A DNA stretch of 64,000 nucleotides from Lonicera japonica (lineage: Eukaryota; Streptophyta; Magnoliopsida; Dipsacales; Caprifoliaceae): assembly GCA_021464415.1 (NCBI GenBank), contig CM038469.1, forward strand, positions 16,036,501 to 16,100,500, written 5' to 3'. Shown here one piece after another: positions 1-11,900 of the stretch (positions are counted from its first letter, which is position 1; every line of letters begins with the position of its first letter). The notes below the pieces were generated by a model that made no database searches, had not been told where the DNA came from, and saw only the letters and a list, made by a program, of their open reading frames with translations. The position numbers and the translations under genes are program-made.

Positions 1-508
1 CCTTATAACAAATGCTTTTTCTTTAATGATATGACTTATGAGTAGTGTTGATCAAAATTTTGGAATTGTCATTTAGACCCAAGCAATTGCCCAAGTTCTG
101 TGGATCTTTCAAGGGAAAAAAACGAGTGATTTGCCAAATTACCCATGCCTATAGCAAATTATCCGTTGTACGGTAATTTTTCCATGTCTAAGGCACTACT
201 CACATGAATCTTTAAGGTCAGTGAAACAGTGTTTTAGTAAATAAAAATTTAATGTTATTACTATGAGTTTTCCTAAAGGTGTGAAGTAATCTGAAACTAT
301 TGGCTTAAAAGTTGGATGATTCGGATCCACTTGTGTGGTTTGTTTCTGTAAACAATTTTTGAAACTTCCCTTGTATGTATTTCTTTTTTCTTTTCTGCAT
401 ATGCTCTTTTTAAAATTTTATTTGTGTGATTTTCTTTTTTTTCATCTCAAATTCTCAATATGGATCAATATTACAGTCTCATCCTCTCCGTTCCTGCCTC
501 GATTATAG
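1..508 (+). other. Intron and upstream part of the VDAC gene
   Basis: Non-coding, AT-rich sequence ending in a pyrimidine-rich tract and an AG acceptor just before position 509. The missing N-terminal VDAC exons (the initiator helix and first strands) were looked for here and not found, so they should lie left of the window. Confidence 0.6.
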
Positions 509-2657
509 GCACTTACATCAACTGCATTGAAGAAAGGAGGACTCTCAACTGGAGATGTTGCAGCACAGTATAAATACAAGAACACTTTAATTGATGTCAA
601 AGTTGATACGGAATCGAATGTGGGTTGGTTGCTACCTTCACCTTCAAGATATAAACTGGAATATACTTGTTTCTATTAAGGATCTTCTGTTATTGCTCTG
701 TTTTTGGCAGATCTTAACGACACTGACTTTCACTGATATCGTCCCATCTACAAAGACTATTGCTTCATTAAAATTTCCTGACTGCAACTCTGGCAAGGTA
801 TAAATTTCAACAGCTTCTAAGCTAGTAAGGGCCATTATGCTTTGCGTTCAAACAATTTTTACCGCACAAAGAAAAACGGTAGAACATATTTTCACCTATC
901 ACGTTAAGCTTTGTTCACTATCGTTGCGTGTTAAGAACAAAGATTTACCTGAAATTTGTGAAAATATTATTCAACATTTTATTTGTCATGTAGGTGAAAC
1001 TATTTTACCCTGCACAAAAGAGGCGCCCAAAGTCAATTAATAACCATGTTAGCCGTTTCATTTCTCAAACATAAGTTGTGTTTCTTATGTAGCTGGAGGT
1101 TCAGTATTTCCATCATCATGCAACTTTTACCTCAGCCATTGCTGCAAAACAATCCCCTGTGATTGATGTTTCAGCTGCCCTTGGTACTCCAACATTTGCA
1201 CTTGGGGCAGAGGCAGGCTATGAGACCTCTTCCGGTAAATTAACGAAGTATACTGCAGGCATCAGTGTTACAAAACCAGATTCATGTGCTTCAATAGTTT
1301 TGTAAGTATATCTTTGTTGAAAACTTTAGCAAACTTTCACTTCTTCCTTCCCATATTAAGAATCTAGTTTGGCTTCAACACTTTGTAAGGACACACTAAT
1401 TTTAACCTAATCAATGGTGATAAAACTTGTTGGTATCATGAGATTTGGTATGTTGATTGTGTCCCAAAAAGAAGCTAGATTCTTGATTTGTGACATTCCA
1501 ATAGGAATAATAGATGCTTAATTTGTGGGTTCCCCCCCCCCCCCTCCTTTTTATAGGGGTGGTTTTTTTGTTTTTGTTTTGGGGGGGGGGGGGGGGGTGG
1601 GGGGGTATTTGCACTAGATAGCCGAAGAAAGGGTTTTTCAAACCTTGCCTTCTGTTTTTATGTTGCAATTAGAGTTGCCCCTTGTTTGATAATCCTTAGA
1701 TTTCGGCCTTGCATAATGGATATCTCGGATAATGTAAAATGGAGGGAATGTCTGATTATCGCATTAATAACAGGGGGCAAAGTGAAATACCTCCAAACTA
1801 TTTCAAGAAACCGCCTAAAAATTATTGCATCCAGCTGAACATACATACATTGATCAATTCATTGTTTAAAAAAATTCTTCAGCCAAGTGTTGCCAAAAAT
1901 GGTCTTTAGCAAGAAGAGGATATTTCCGACTTTACATTAGAACAAGAGGTGATTCTTAACATCATGGCGTGAGTATTTGTTACCGCTGTTATAGCTTGAG
2001 TATTTGTTACCGCTGTTATAGCTCAGGCCCTTCAGGAATTTTGTATTCAAACAACCGTTGTAATGATTACGTGGTACAATGGATCGAACGAGAACTGTTG
2101 CATAACAAATCAAAGGATCAGTTCACTTCAATGGCTATATCTAGACCCTCCCACCCCCTGTGAACACACAGTAATTCCATCCTTTCCATCACAAATTGAA
2201 CGAGCAATAATATATATCCATTACATTACGTCATCATTACAACGCGACAAATATTTACTCACCCTTCAGGGGTTCCTTGCAATTTAACTCGGAAGAAATG
2301 ATTGGTTATTCCTGTATGGCTCAGCCCCCTCCTCCCTTTCCTTCTTTCAGGGGTGACAAAGGAGACACAATTAGGGCATCATATATACACCATCTCGATC
2401 AGTTAAAGAAGAGTGCTGCTGTCGGGGAGATCACTAGAAGGTTTTCGACAAACGAAAATACTTTTACAGTTGGGGGGTGTTATGCCGTTGACAACCTTAC
2501 GGTGGTGAAAACAAAGCTCAACAATCATGGGAAGTTAGGTGCCCTCTTGCAGCATGAGATCATACCGAAATCGATTCTCACCATCTCTAGTGAGTTTGAC
2601 ACTAAGGCCTTGGATAAGACTCCCAAGTTTGGTGTAGCCCTTGCTCTTAAACCTTGA
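509..2657 (+). CDS. Mitochondrial outer-membrane porin VDAC (partial, 3' exons)
   Basis: Voltage-dependent anion channel: a beta-barrel of the outer mitochondrial membrane that passes metabolites such as ATP and ADP. Four exons are read: 509-619, 711-797, 1093-1301 and 2351-2657 (stop TGA), with introns 620-710, 798-1092 and 1302-2350. All introns are GT..AG and the phases join without a break (phase 0, 0, 2). The product covers roughly the last 235 residues of a protein usually about 275 long. Recognisable family segments are ALTSTALKKGG at the start, then GTPTFALGAEAGYETSSGK, EITRRFSTNENTFTVGG, LNNHGKLGALLQHE and the C-terminal porin signature ending in ALALKP. The initiator exons are outside the window. 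The gene is convergent with RPL26, and its last intron carries MITE-like and simple-sequence insertions. Which plant VDAC paralogue it is cannot be told here. Confidence 0.95.
1393..1520. repeat. Stowaway-like MITE remnant in the last VDAC intron
   Basis: This intronic stretch resembles the central part of the element at 17037-17245: both have CAATGGT followed by a TTGATT..GT(T/C)CCAAAAA block. The termini are not clear here, so it is probably an old, partly deleted copy. Boundaries are approximate. Confidence 0.4.
1532..1605. repeat. C13 tract and G17-T-G7 tract in the VDAC intron
   Basis: A run of 13 C (1532-1544) is followed about 36 bases later by 17 G, one T and 7 G (1581-1605). On one strand the two tracts could pair as a hairpin, and the G tract could form a G-quadruplex. 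Such runs are also prone to sequencing error, so the exact lengths are uncertain. Confidence 0.9.
1971..2024. repeat. 27-bp tandem duplication in the VDAC intron
   Basis: Two adjacent 27-bp units, each starting GAGTATTTGTTACCGC, differ only at the last base. No function is suggested by the sequence. Confidence 0.9.
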
Positions 2658-4824
2658 AGGGATTTTTATCTCCTTCGGGGATGGCGTTGTTTAATTCAAT
2701 ACACTTTCTGAATTGATATTATTTTTTCCCCTAGTAGAATTTTAAGGGGAATGGAGCTTTCAATAATTTGTTCAAACGACAGTCTTGTTTTCTAGGTTAA
2801 TTGCTTTGTCCTTTTCTAGCTGTTTGATGTCTTTTGTTCCTTTTTCCCAAGATTTGAGGGATGCACATTCTATTCAAATTTTATGAAGGATTTTGTGTTG
2901 GGACTTGGGAGTATTGCAGGATAGTTACTGGTTTACTTGTTTCCTTTTAGGATTGCATTCCATATGGTACTTGAGCACTTTGAAATGATATGTATTTTGT
3001 AATGACGCTTTTATGATGGTTTTAATGATACGATATTTTGTGACATTTTTGTTGTTTTGATGACTTTAAAGAGTGCAGAAGTGCCAAAGTGGAGTGCATG
3101 TAAACCTATTACTTCCACTTTCCTAGTATTTTACATGAGGCTTCTTGAATGCATAATGATTAGTTTGGGTTTCATTTGCGCTAATGCCTGATTGTAATGT
3201 AACCATTTCCTTCTTGAATATAAATGAATGCTGTTTTTGTGCAAGATTCTGGATGTGTTACGTTCAGGCCTTTTTCTTTACTGAAGATTACATCCAGTGA
3301 TGAAAAAACAATTCTACATGCAAGAGATTAGGTCTTGTCGAATGGTTTTCTATACAAGGCTCGTGCATGTTTCCAATCAGTTGCTTGTGTTGGCTAAAGA
3401 TGCTGAAAACAGATTAAATCACCTCGTTTTCTGCACTAGAAGCACCAAGCAAATTTGTATATAAGCGTTTTGAAGATCAGATAGTTAATGTGCAAGATGC
3501 CTTTCCTAGAGTTGATAATGCCTTTGGCACTTGTCACAACTAATACAAAATATTGTTACCATATGAATTCCAACAAGTTATTATAACTTTCTAAAACAAA
3601 ATTAGACACGCTACTTGAGAATTAGAATGACAAATTGTTGATTCCTGGCATAAAATGTCGCGGAAATGGCTAAAAGCATAATGAAAATCCAAACAATACT
3701 GTTATACTGAGTATCGATAGCAAAATAGTAACATTTCTTAAATGATTGTGTTAACAAATTAACAATACTGATTATGTGAACATAATTAGGGAACATGGAC
3801 CTAAACCAATAGCCTTATTAATTGCTAAAGAATTAGATTCAGCTAAGTTTACTTCTCAAGGTCTAAATGCAATCATGGCTCATGGCTCATATTTTTTTAG
3901 GAAGAATTCAAAACGATTTCAAACTGTACTAGATCACGAAAATACTACACATAAATATTAATTTTTCAGAGCTCAGGTTTTGTCACATACATAACAGGTT
4001 TTTCTTTTCTTAAATCATATATATGCAGGGTGTGTTCACTATTAGCATATCCACATGATGCACAAACACCAGCTTCAAGAACACATAAATGTCAAATCTT
4101 ACTAGTACCATCTTAAATAGCTACTAATCTTTTGGATTGGACTTAGACATCAAACCCATCTCAATCTCATTTTCACATATTGCAACAAAATTTCACATTC
4201 TGCAATATACAATTGAATTCTTACACATTAAGGGGAAGGTTCAAACTCCAATCAGACTCATGTTCAAGACACTTCCACACAAAAAAAATATCTCAAAAGC
4301 AATGTTGAAGCAATGCTACAATTACCGGGTATTCTTTCACTTATTCTTACCAAGATGCATTATATGTGTTATATATTTAGAAGATATAATAAGGGTACAC
4401 TTCATAAAATACCATGATAAGATTCGTAAGTAAGAAAAGTGCAGATATTGATGATATCTATCTTATTTGTTAGACTATCACTGCACTAAACATATATAGT
4501 CCAGCAATTTTCCACATTGTTTCATCATTGTATCTAGGATAGACAACAAAACACTAATTCATGCCACCATAATAGTGATCAGAACAATCAAATAGAAAAC
4601 ACTTCAGACTAACTAATTCATAGAACCGCAAATTGAGCCAATTAAAACAAAAATTACCATCCATTGATACCAACATTTTGAACCACAAAAGTAAACTTCT
4701 AAAACCCTAATTTTAAAACACTTCACTTAAAAAAAAAAAAAACAACTACCACAAACTTGTTCCAAAACAATTCCAAATTCCAAACACAGAAGTATCATCA
4801 ATAACAAAAGCATCAATCAATCAA
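2658..4824. other. Convergent intergenic region between VDAC and RPL26
   Basis: Holds the 3' UTRs of the two convergent genes. For VDAC a T-rich 3' UTR follows the stop, with an AATATAAATGAAT-type AT-rich polyadenylation context near 3217. The side next to RPL26 is A-rich on the + strand, with four CAAT repeats directly beside the RPL26 stop codon. The short open frames here look random. No gene is supported. Confidence 0.6.
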
Positions 4825-5265
4825 TCAATCAATACTCTGCATAATATCCTCAGCAGTAAACTTAGTCCCCTTATCCTTATCCGCCGCAGCACGACCCTTA
4901 GCCTTACGATCAAGCAGAGACTTACGATCTTTATCAAGTCTGAGCTTAGTTATCAAAACCTTCGAAGGATTAATTCCAACATTGACAGTGGATCCATTCA
5001 CCTTCTCTCTTGTGATTCGTTCGATGTGAACCACCCATTTCCGGCGGTAAACTTGGACAACTTTTCCCTCGCGGCCCTTGTAGGTCCCACGAACAACCTG
5101 CACCTCGTCGTCCTTGCGGACCGGCATCGACCGGACGTTGTACTTGGACCGGAGGTCGCCCGAGAGTGGGGCGCTCATGAGGACGCGACGGACGCTGGAT
5201 GGGGCCGAGAAGTGGGCCTTCCTGTTCTTCCGGCGGGAGCTCGTAACCCTAGGATTGTACTTCAT
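4825..5265 (-). CDS. RPL26: 60S ribosomal protein L26 (uL24 family)
   Basis: Component of the large cytosolic ribosomal subunit, binding 26S rRNA near the peptide exit tunnel. The 146-codon frame has no intron and its length is typical of eukaryotic L26. It begins [19 protein letters not shown], the conserved basic N-terminus, followed by [16 protein letters not shown] and the KOW motif [19 protein letters not shown] at about residues 63-81. The tail is Lys/Asp-rich. The ATG at 5265 is chosen because it starts the canonical family N-terminus. The frame has no lesions and is much more GC-rich than its surroundings. The upstream region has the telo-box and site II motifs usual for plant ribosomal protein genes. 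The gene converges on VDAC. Confidence 0.97.
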   Translation of the reverse strand: MKYNPRVTSSRRKNRKAHFSAPSSVRRVLMSAPLSGDLRSKYNVRSMPVRKDDEVQVVRGTYKGREGKVVQVYRRKWVVHIERITREKVNGSTVNVGINPSKVLITKLRLDKDRKSLLDRKAKGRAAADKDKGTKFTAEDIMQSID

Positions 5266-5332
5266 TTTCGCTTTTTGATGTTTCTCTCTCGAGCTCTGTG
5301 ATTGATAGGGGCGGCAAAGGGAAGAAGAAACT

Positions 5333-5427
5333 TTAGGGTTTTGGGGTATTTAATATTATTGAGGGAGACTGGAATGTGGGTTTTGAGGCCAAAAGGTTAG
5401 CTTGGGCCAAGCAATGTCAAAGGCCCA
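5333..5427 (-). promoter_or_regulatory. RPL26 promoter: telo-box and site II motifs
   Basis: Reading on the minus strand upstream of the ATG, a telo-box AAACCCTAA lies at 5333-5341. TGGGCC-type site II elements lie at 5403-5408 and 5422-5427. This pairing is a known hallmark of promoters of plant translation genes. The transcription start itself cannot be read from the sequence. Confidence 0.75.
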
Positions 5428-5924
5428 ACGCTATATATGCCTCGTGGTGAGGTTTATTGCAGTTAATTTTTTTGTAATTTTCAATTTTTGTTTTTCTGAT
5501 GAAAATACACAAATACATATGTGGTGTATTTGTTGTGCAGGATTAGAAACATGATAGAATTAATTAATTCTATCTGATATTTGGTGTCGGAAATGATAGG
5601 ATTATTTATCCTATCCCGCGTTTGGTGCAAGGGTGGATGGGATATTTTAATCATATCCCGCATTTGGCGCAACTCGGGACTGGATTGCATTCGGTATTAG
5701 TTATCATTTTATCTTTTTAGAACCGGATAAATATATAACACCCCTATAGGTGGTATTATTTTATCCCATGATTGCCGGATAACAAAATGAATATAATTTT
5801 TTTTTACTGTTTTTAACCTTTTTCTTTGCACTTTCTTAGATAATTAAATTTATTAATGAAAATTTTCAACCACACAAAATCAGAGTAACTCAACTAATAA
5901 AATTGTGGACAACAATTAAAATTG

Positions 5925-6107
5925 TGTTGAAGGAAATAACACATAGTGTGCTATAGTCTAGATAGAATGTGTATTAAGATTTTTACTGTGTAAATTATGT
6001 ATTATGAGCCATAATAGACTTCCTTATAAATCCTATTTACCATTGTATTTGTGCCCTATTTAAAGGGCTTATCTAATGAAGGATTAAGGAGAATTATTCC
6101 TACAACA
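5925..6107 (+). repeat. 5' LTR of Copia-1
   Basis: 183 bp, TGTTG...CAACA, containing a TATTTAAAGG box near its 3' half that probably serves as the TATA element. It differs from the 3' LTR at 7 positions by eye, all transitions. Confidence 0.93.
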
Positions 6108-6120
6108 CGTTATCAGCACG
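6108..6120 (+). promoter_or_regulatory. Probable minus-strand primer-binding site of Copia-1
   Basis: CGTTATCAGCACG lies directly after the LTR. It is not the common TGGTATCAGAGC complementary to the 3' end of initiator Met tRNA. The same word follows the LTR at 43353-43513, so it is conserved in this family and probably functional. Confidence 0.6.
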
Positions 6121-6411
6121 CTCAGAGCTAATAACCTAAACACTAGAAAACCCTAGCCACCGTAGTGCTTTCGACTCTAAGCAAGCAGAAGAAGAATCAT
6201 CGGCAAAGATTTCTGTTTGGGCTTTCTTTATTTCTACGTACCAGGTTCCGTTCCATTTATACCATTTAATTAGCTATTAATTCTTAAACATATGTCACGA
6301 TTGATTTCTTTTGTTGGATATATGCAGCCACGATTATATATAGTTTATATTAATATATATATATATATGTATGTATATATGTAATCTGCCAATTCTGCTC
6401 TTCCTCACGTG

Positions 6412-6812
6412 TTGATCCCTACCCACGTGGCAACAAGGCACAATGTGAAAAGGGACGTGGGAGTTGTGGTGCGAGTCGTGGAGGCTCTTCCAAAGTATGG
6501 AGAAGAAATGATATTATTGGACCTAGTGGTCAGAAAAACAAGGTGAAAAATGCACCTAATAATCCTCCGGTTAAAAAGGAAAGAGTTGGCGACGAGCCAT
6601 GTTACAGGTGTGGAGTTGCTGGGCATTGGTACAAGAACTGCCATGCAAGTGCTAAAGTAGCAGCCAGTTATAAGAGATATCAAGAATCTAAAGAACAAGA
6701 ATCTCACTTTATGAATGAAGAAAACAATGACGCTTATGTTAACTTCACAATCGCAGACATTAGTGGCAAGAAGGACATTGCTCCGTCAATGGATGCACCC
6801 AATTTTGACTAA
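6412..6812 (+). pseudogene. Copia-1 gag fragment with CCHC zinc knuckle
   Basis: C-terminal third of a Copia gag (nucleocapsid). The zinc knuckle CYRCGVAGHWYKNC (C-x2-C-x4-H-x4-C) is intact at about 6600-6641, preceded by a basic Gly/Arg-rich stretch and followed by HFMNEENND and a stop. It aligns closely with 47160-47577 of Copia-3. The preceding capsid part present in Copia-3 is missing, and AT-rich leader sequence runs straight into the nucleocapsid region. This points to an internal deletion rather than gradual decay. Confidence 0.88.
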
Positions 6813-7059
6813 TCTATTTTATTCACTTTATTTTTCAGAAGTAGTTGAACAGGCATATTGCCTAATTTTTAATTAGACAATAGTTTTGTCTTAAAGTCTA
6901 TGATTGATTGAATAAATGGATTAGATTTCTGAACAAGATATTTGATTGATTATCGTTGGTTTTATTAATTAAATTTTGGACTTTATTCTGATGTATTTGA
7001 TATGTTCGATTTTTTTTTCATGGTTCAGAATATATACTCGATTTCATTATTGTAAAAAT

Positions 7060-10000
7060 GAATCGATGATAACTTTAATTATTGGTTGATAGTGGGAGAC
7101 TATAGCCATTCAATGAAATAGGCAATTAATAACCTATAATATCTATGTGACTATGATGATTAAATCATCATAAGAGCGAAGAATTGCTCAATCATTTTAT
7201 TGCTAAAATGGTGTTTAAAGTCTCATACGTTCTATATGCACCTAAAACGACCCGAACATTGTTAATGATATTCATACCAACAGTAATCATACAAAAATTA
7301 AATGTAAGAATGGAACAAAAATATTTTTATTTTACCTCTAAACAAATGTGTAAAGAAACGCATTTTAAAGAAACTTCTGAGTTATTTTAGTGGAATGTAC
7401 CCCACTAAGATAAGGATTGTCAAATCCTATGATGTCACCAACAATGTACCGTGGGACATAGACTTATACAGGCTTTGGCATACTTTCTTAGTGCACCTTG
7501 ATCATGATAATTCATGCGTTAAAGTACTTACACGAATATCCCTTCTTTTGAGTGACAAGTAAATGAAAAAAAATTCAACACATTGCAACGTGTTGATACT
7601 AGTAATACTCAAAAGTAATTCTTGATTTTTGGAAAGCCATATTCCCCTTCCTATTATACCTCATTGACCATGTCAAAGGAATAACACCCCATTTTTCAAA
7701 GTCTGCTCTTTAGCAAAAATAGGATCGAGATCCTCTTATGCTAAAGATACAAAATAAAATATACCATTCTTACAATATATATTTGTAGAGAAATCCATCT
7801 AGAGTGCGGAACCATTCAAAATACTTTATGGATCTGATGGATAATTCGACATTCTGGTCACATGTCGAATAATTGTCTACAAGAAATGCTGTATTTATAA
7901 ACATCTTAGCACATATTATACGCTTAAGGGCTCACCACCCTGATTAATGTACCATGTCTATAAGACCCGATAAAGCTGGAGGGTTTACATCACAAGTACT
8001 TGATGATCATTGCATAAAATCGAAGTAAATAATCCCGTTCTCCATATGCATACGCAAGAAGGTCTCACAAAAATAACCATCAAAAAAATATAGATGGCAG
8101 ATAGGGCATTGGTTATGCGCACTGTATTGCCTATGTATGCCTGGGATTTATGCAATATTGTATGCATCTTTACTTATTTGTTTCAAAGTCCAATATTAAA
8201 CAACTATTATATGCATACCAGTTGGTAACTGAATATTAGCCTGATATTCTATGCATATGTGCCGATTGCGCCCCCACAGCGCACCAAACTGTGCTCGCTG
8301 AAACAATTAAGTATTAACGTTGGATAAGAATTCTCAACGATAATCCGCTATTTGGAATCCTTGCCAGGTGATCTCTTTACCGCTAAGAATTGCGGATTGT
8401 CACTTTGATGAGACAGTCTTCCCGTCGTTAGGGGGATATAAGAAAAAAAATTTCAAGGGAACGACAAGAATTATTGTGGTCCCCACTCTGTCTCATCTTG
8501 ATCCCCACGCACATCACAATGTATAGTGAAGTGAAAAAAAAAGAATAATCGATCTTGAAAATGTAACAGATTCGATGCCTAATACATTTATTGATATCGA
8601 AAAATGACAAGATCAAACACACCAGCTGCAATATGCCTGTAAGGTTAGAAATCCCTAACAAGGGGTACAGTGTCGCAGAAAGAGACGCTGCAACCACACT
8701 TAGTGGAGGTGTGGTTGAGGCCATCGCTCCTTAAAGGAATAAAGGGAGGCCATTTGGTTCGACAAACACTCAAACCAAAGAAGAGGTGGAGTAAGGCACA
8801 AATTGATCAATTAATCATTAATGTAAAAGCCCCTTTTATGAGATTATCTCTGAATATACTTATGTCCATGGATCAATACTGGGAGACGCCCCGAAGTTAT
8901 AATGATTTCAGAGAAGAAATAAATCTCAATGGGTTAAGGGATGGCATGTGAGTTAATGGATGCATTAATGATACACTGTTGTTCAAGGAATCAAAGAGCA
9001 CGATGATGTCGAACCTCACTCTGTTACAAAATGTCAACAAAGGGCAAAATTGGCCTAAATAAAAATAAGCAATCCAGATAGAATTAGATTTTCTGGCAAA
9101 GAGACAGGTATTTGGTCCGGTAGTGCTAACCGCGCCAAGTGTAAAGCCTGTATGACATAAACAATTATTTGCCATAAAGCGTAAATGAGAAAAAAGAAGT
9201 TTTGAAGTAAAATGCTCACCTTGTGGCGCAAGGTTTCCCACAGACGCTCTGGAATTGCCTAAACATTATAACATTCCGCTATTTAGTTAGCTTGGTAGTT
9301 TTCGAAGGACTGGAAATGCATCTTATGGATGTGGTTACTGCATATCTCTATGGGGATCTTGATTCAGAGATATATAGGAAAGTGCCTGCTAGCCTTACAT
9401 TACCTAAGTCAAGTGACTCTAAACCATGGAGTGCGTTTGTAATTATATTGAAACTCTCACTATACGGATTAAAATAACCCGGGCGGATGTGGTATACCCG
9501 TCTAAGTGACTACTTGATTGGGAAAGGATATAAGAACAATGAATTATGCCTATGCGTATTCATAAAGAAACAAGTTCCGGATTCGCAATTGTAGTTGTAT
9601 GTGTCGATGATATGAATATAATAGGTACTCTTGATGAAATAAAAGAAACCGCAAGCTATTTGAAATCCAAATTCGAGACAAAGAATCTTGGGAAAGCTCG
9701 AATTTTGTTTAGATCTTAATCTAGAATATCGAGCTTGTGAAATACTAATCCACTATTCTGCGTACGTTCAAAAGATAATCAGGCAATTTAACCTGGACAA
9801 AACGCATTCTACTAGCACTCCATGGTCGGTCGGAGTTTAAATCAAAGGAAAGATCAATTTCGTACAAAGTAAGATTATGAAAATATGTTGGGAGATGGGA
9901 GATGAAACTTCTTATCTAAATGCAATATGCGCATTATTGCACTTAACACAACAAACTCGACCAGACATAACATTCGCATTGAATTTGTTAGCTAAATTTA

Positions 10001-10330
10001 TCCCAGCGCCAACGCAGCATAATTGAACACCTAAAAGGAACCATTGGCTTGAAATTAATCTTTTCCTACAGAGAGGAAAAAGTATATACAACATCAACAT
10101 CTAAAGTAAATGATGATGCTGAAATGGCCACCCCCTATATTGAAATTCCAAATAAAATCTTGATTGATTTTGTTGGTGTTGGGTATCTCTCTGGCCCACA
10201 CAAAACTTTAAGGAGAGTATGGTAAACTTGTTCACCAAGTCTTTTCCTAAGGCCATATTTGAAAAACATGTAAAAATATAAAGGTGCTTAGGCTTTCCCA
10301 ACTCCCATGATCAAAGTAATGTTCAAGGAA
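7060..10330 (+). pseudogene. Copia-1 pol remnants (protease, integrase, reverse transcriptase, RNase H)
   Basis: Broken frames read in order. Near 7086 is the protease core LVDSG. Around 7970-8400 are integrase C-terminal pieces, including AGGFTSQ and a block equivalent to the usual PIAPPQRT. At 9223-9480 is a reverse transcriptase piece with DVVTAYLYGDLDSEIY, followed by KLSLYGLK. Around 9900-10010 is TSYLNAICALLHLTQQTRPD, the Copia stretch before RNase H, and near 10220 LFTKSFPKA. Stops and frameshifts separate the pieces, so no domain is complete. Confidence 0.85.
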
Positions 10331-10361
10331 AGGTGTGAAATATGATGGAATTTTCGTACCT

Positions 10362-10783
10362 ACGTTGTACTCTTTTTCTTAGACCAAGGTTTATTTTCCC
10401 CACTGGGTTTTGTTACTTAGTAAGGTTTTTAACGAGGCAACGATACATGCATAAACTTTTCAAATTTCTTGATTAATGTAAATATCAGTGGGAGGTATAA
10501 ACTTGAGGGGGAGTCTAATATCCACCCGACGTTACGTTATACTCTTTTTCTTAAACCAAGATTTATTTTTCTCACTGGGTTTTGTTACTTGGTAAAGTTT
10601 TTAACGAGGTAACGATACGTGCAGACTCTATTGATCGAAGTAAGGATCAAATGAGAATATAGACTCAATGGAGAAAGTCTACCAGGATTGTCATAATGTT
10701 GTACTCTTTTCCCTTCGATCAAGGTTATTTTTTCCACAGGATTTTTGTTACTTGACAAGATTTTAATGAGGTAACAAGACATG
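10362..10783 (+). repeat. Three direct repeats before the 3' LTR of Copia-1
   Basis: Units of about 85-90 bp at 10362-10451, 10534-10622 and 10698-10783. Each has a TACTCTTTTTC start, a CACTGGGTTTTGTTACTT-like middle and an AACGAGG(C/T)AACGATAC end. They lie between RNase H and the polypurine tract. Related repeats are known in this position in some plant Copia families. Function unknown. Confidence 0.85.
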
Positions 10784-10817
10784 TATCACTCTATCTCCGA
10801 CTAAGCACAAGGGGGAG

Positions 10818-11000
10818 TGTTGAAGGAAATAACGTATAGTGTGCTATAGTCTAGATAGAATGTATATTAGGATTTTTACTGTGTAAATTATGTATTATGA
10901 GCCATAATGGGCTTCCTTGTAAATCCTATTTACCATTGTATTTGTGCCCTATTTAAAGGGCTTATCTAATGAAGGATTAAGGAGAATTATTCCTACAACA
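10818..11000 (+). repeat. 3' LTR of Copia-1
   Basis: 183 bp, same ends as the 5' LTR. The preceding polypurine tract AAGGGGGAG (10809-10817) marks its start, and the following AATTG is the second half of the target duplication. Confidence 0.93.
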
Positions 11001-11724
11001 AATTGCATATATTTTTTAAAAAAAAGCAAGTTGTATTATATAATATCTGGACTTGTAATCCAAAACTCCATCAAATGCAAAGTTTATTAAATCTTTATCC
11101 AACTAATCCTTATTATGTCCGATCCCGCTTAATCCTTATTCGACTAATTCCTTTCATATCCTATCCCACATAATTCCTATCCGACTTTCGACTTTTATCA
11201 TATCCGACCTTTATCCTATCCTATCATATCCTATCCTACCTCTTTATCCGGCGCGCCAAACGCACCCTTGTCTAAATTATGGGAAGAGGAAAAAGGAAGG
11301 AAGTAGTTTGAGCTTAGCTTTGCCTTTGTAGGAATAAGGTATTACCGTCGTATTAACCCGCTAGATGCATTTGTTTGCGAAGTTGTAATGTATATGTTTT
11401 ATGCTTATAGAACCTACTGAATTCTTGTTTGGAGTGTATATATTTTAATGCGAGTTGGAACAGTCATGGTTTATAGATAGGCATTCATTGCAAGGAGGAA
11501 TTGGCAAGGGGCTAAAACCCTGTATATCCAAAAATAATAATGTTTTTAGTCCATAAATAAAAAATAATTCTAACTTTTCCACAAACACCGTATTTAGTCA
11601 TGGTTGATCTAAAAAAATTAAAAATAAAAAAATCTATGTTTACTGGCTTAATTTAGTGACTATTCATTCTAGATTCATTGCTCTATTGTAAGTTTGTAAA
11701 ATTTACAATTTATCAATACACTCG

Positions 11725-11760
11725 TCAGTGACGGATTTAGAAATTTAGTTTGGGGGAGAG
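11725..11760 (+). repeat. Possible terminal sequence of a hAT (Tip100-like) transposon
   Basis: CAGTGACGGATTTAGAAATTT resembles the CAG(G/T)GGCGGAGCCAG-type ends of plant Tip100 elements. A hAT transposase remnant lies downstream at 13745-13954 in the same orientation. No matching opposite terminus was found, so the link is tentative. Confidence 0.3.
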
Positions 11761-11818
11761 GTACATGAAATTGTTATACGGAAAGTATGCTGACAATATT
11801 CAAAATTTATTTCAATAG

Positions 11819-11820
<2 letters not shown>

Positions 11821-11897
<77 letters not shown>
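11821..11897. repeat. (TAA)n microsatellite
   Basis: About 25 uninterrupted TAA/ATA units, followed shortly by a TATATATATA stretch. It is likely to vary in length between individuals. Confidence 0.97.

Positions 11898-11900
<3 letters not shown>

Larger units (their letters stand above)
5925..11000 (+). mobile_element. Decayed full-length Ty1/Copia retrotransposon (Copia-1)
   Basis: Two 183-bp LTRs (5925-6107 and 10818-11000) start TGTTG and end CAACA. They are flanked by a perfect 5-bp target duplication AATTG (5920-5924 and 11001-11005). A primer-binding-like sequence follows the left LTR, and a polypurine tract AAGGGGGAG precedes the right one. The internal order gag, protease, integrase, reverse transcriptase, RNase H defines Ty1/Copia. 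The very short LTRs and the gag type resemble the Ale/Retrofit lineage, which is an inference. All frames are broken by stops and frameshifts, and about two thirds of gag is deleted compared with the related element at 43353-48277. It cannot encode functional proteins. Confidence 0.93.
5576..11270. repeat. Diverged inverted-repeat element split by the first Copia insertion
   Basis: On the left (about 5576-5780) there are repeated blocks of the type TATCCCGCGTTTGG, and on the right (about 11080-11270) the same motifs appear in inverse orientation, ending CCAAACGCACCCTTG. The outer right end resembles the terminus of a plant MITE. The Copia element 5925-11000 sits inside. The left terminus is not well defined and no outer target duplication was found, so the class remains open. 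Confidence 0.4.

Noticed and set aside
5026..5301. 91-codon plus-strand frame
   Set aside because: It lies antisense over the RPL26 coding sequence and has no recognisable features.
10362..10783. CRISPR-like or satellite array
   Set aside because: The three repeats of about 85-90 bp have unequal spacing and lie in the 3' non-coding part of a Copia element. Nothing else supports a CRISPR system, and this is a plant genome.
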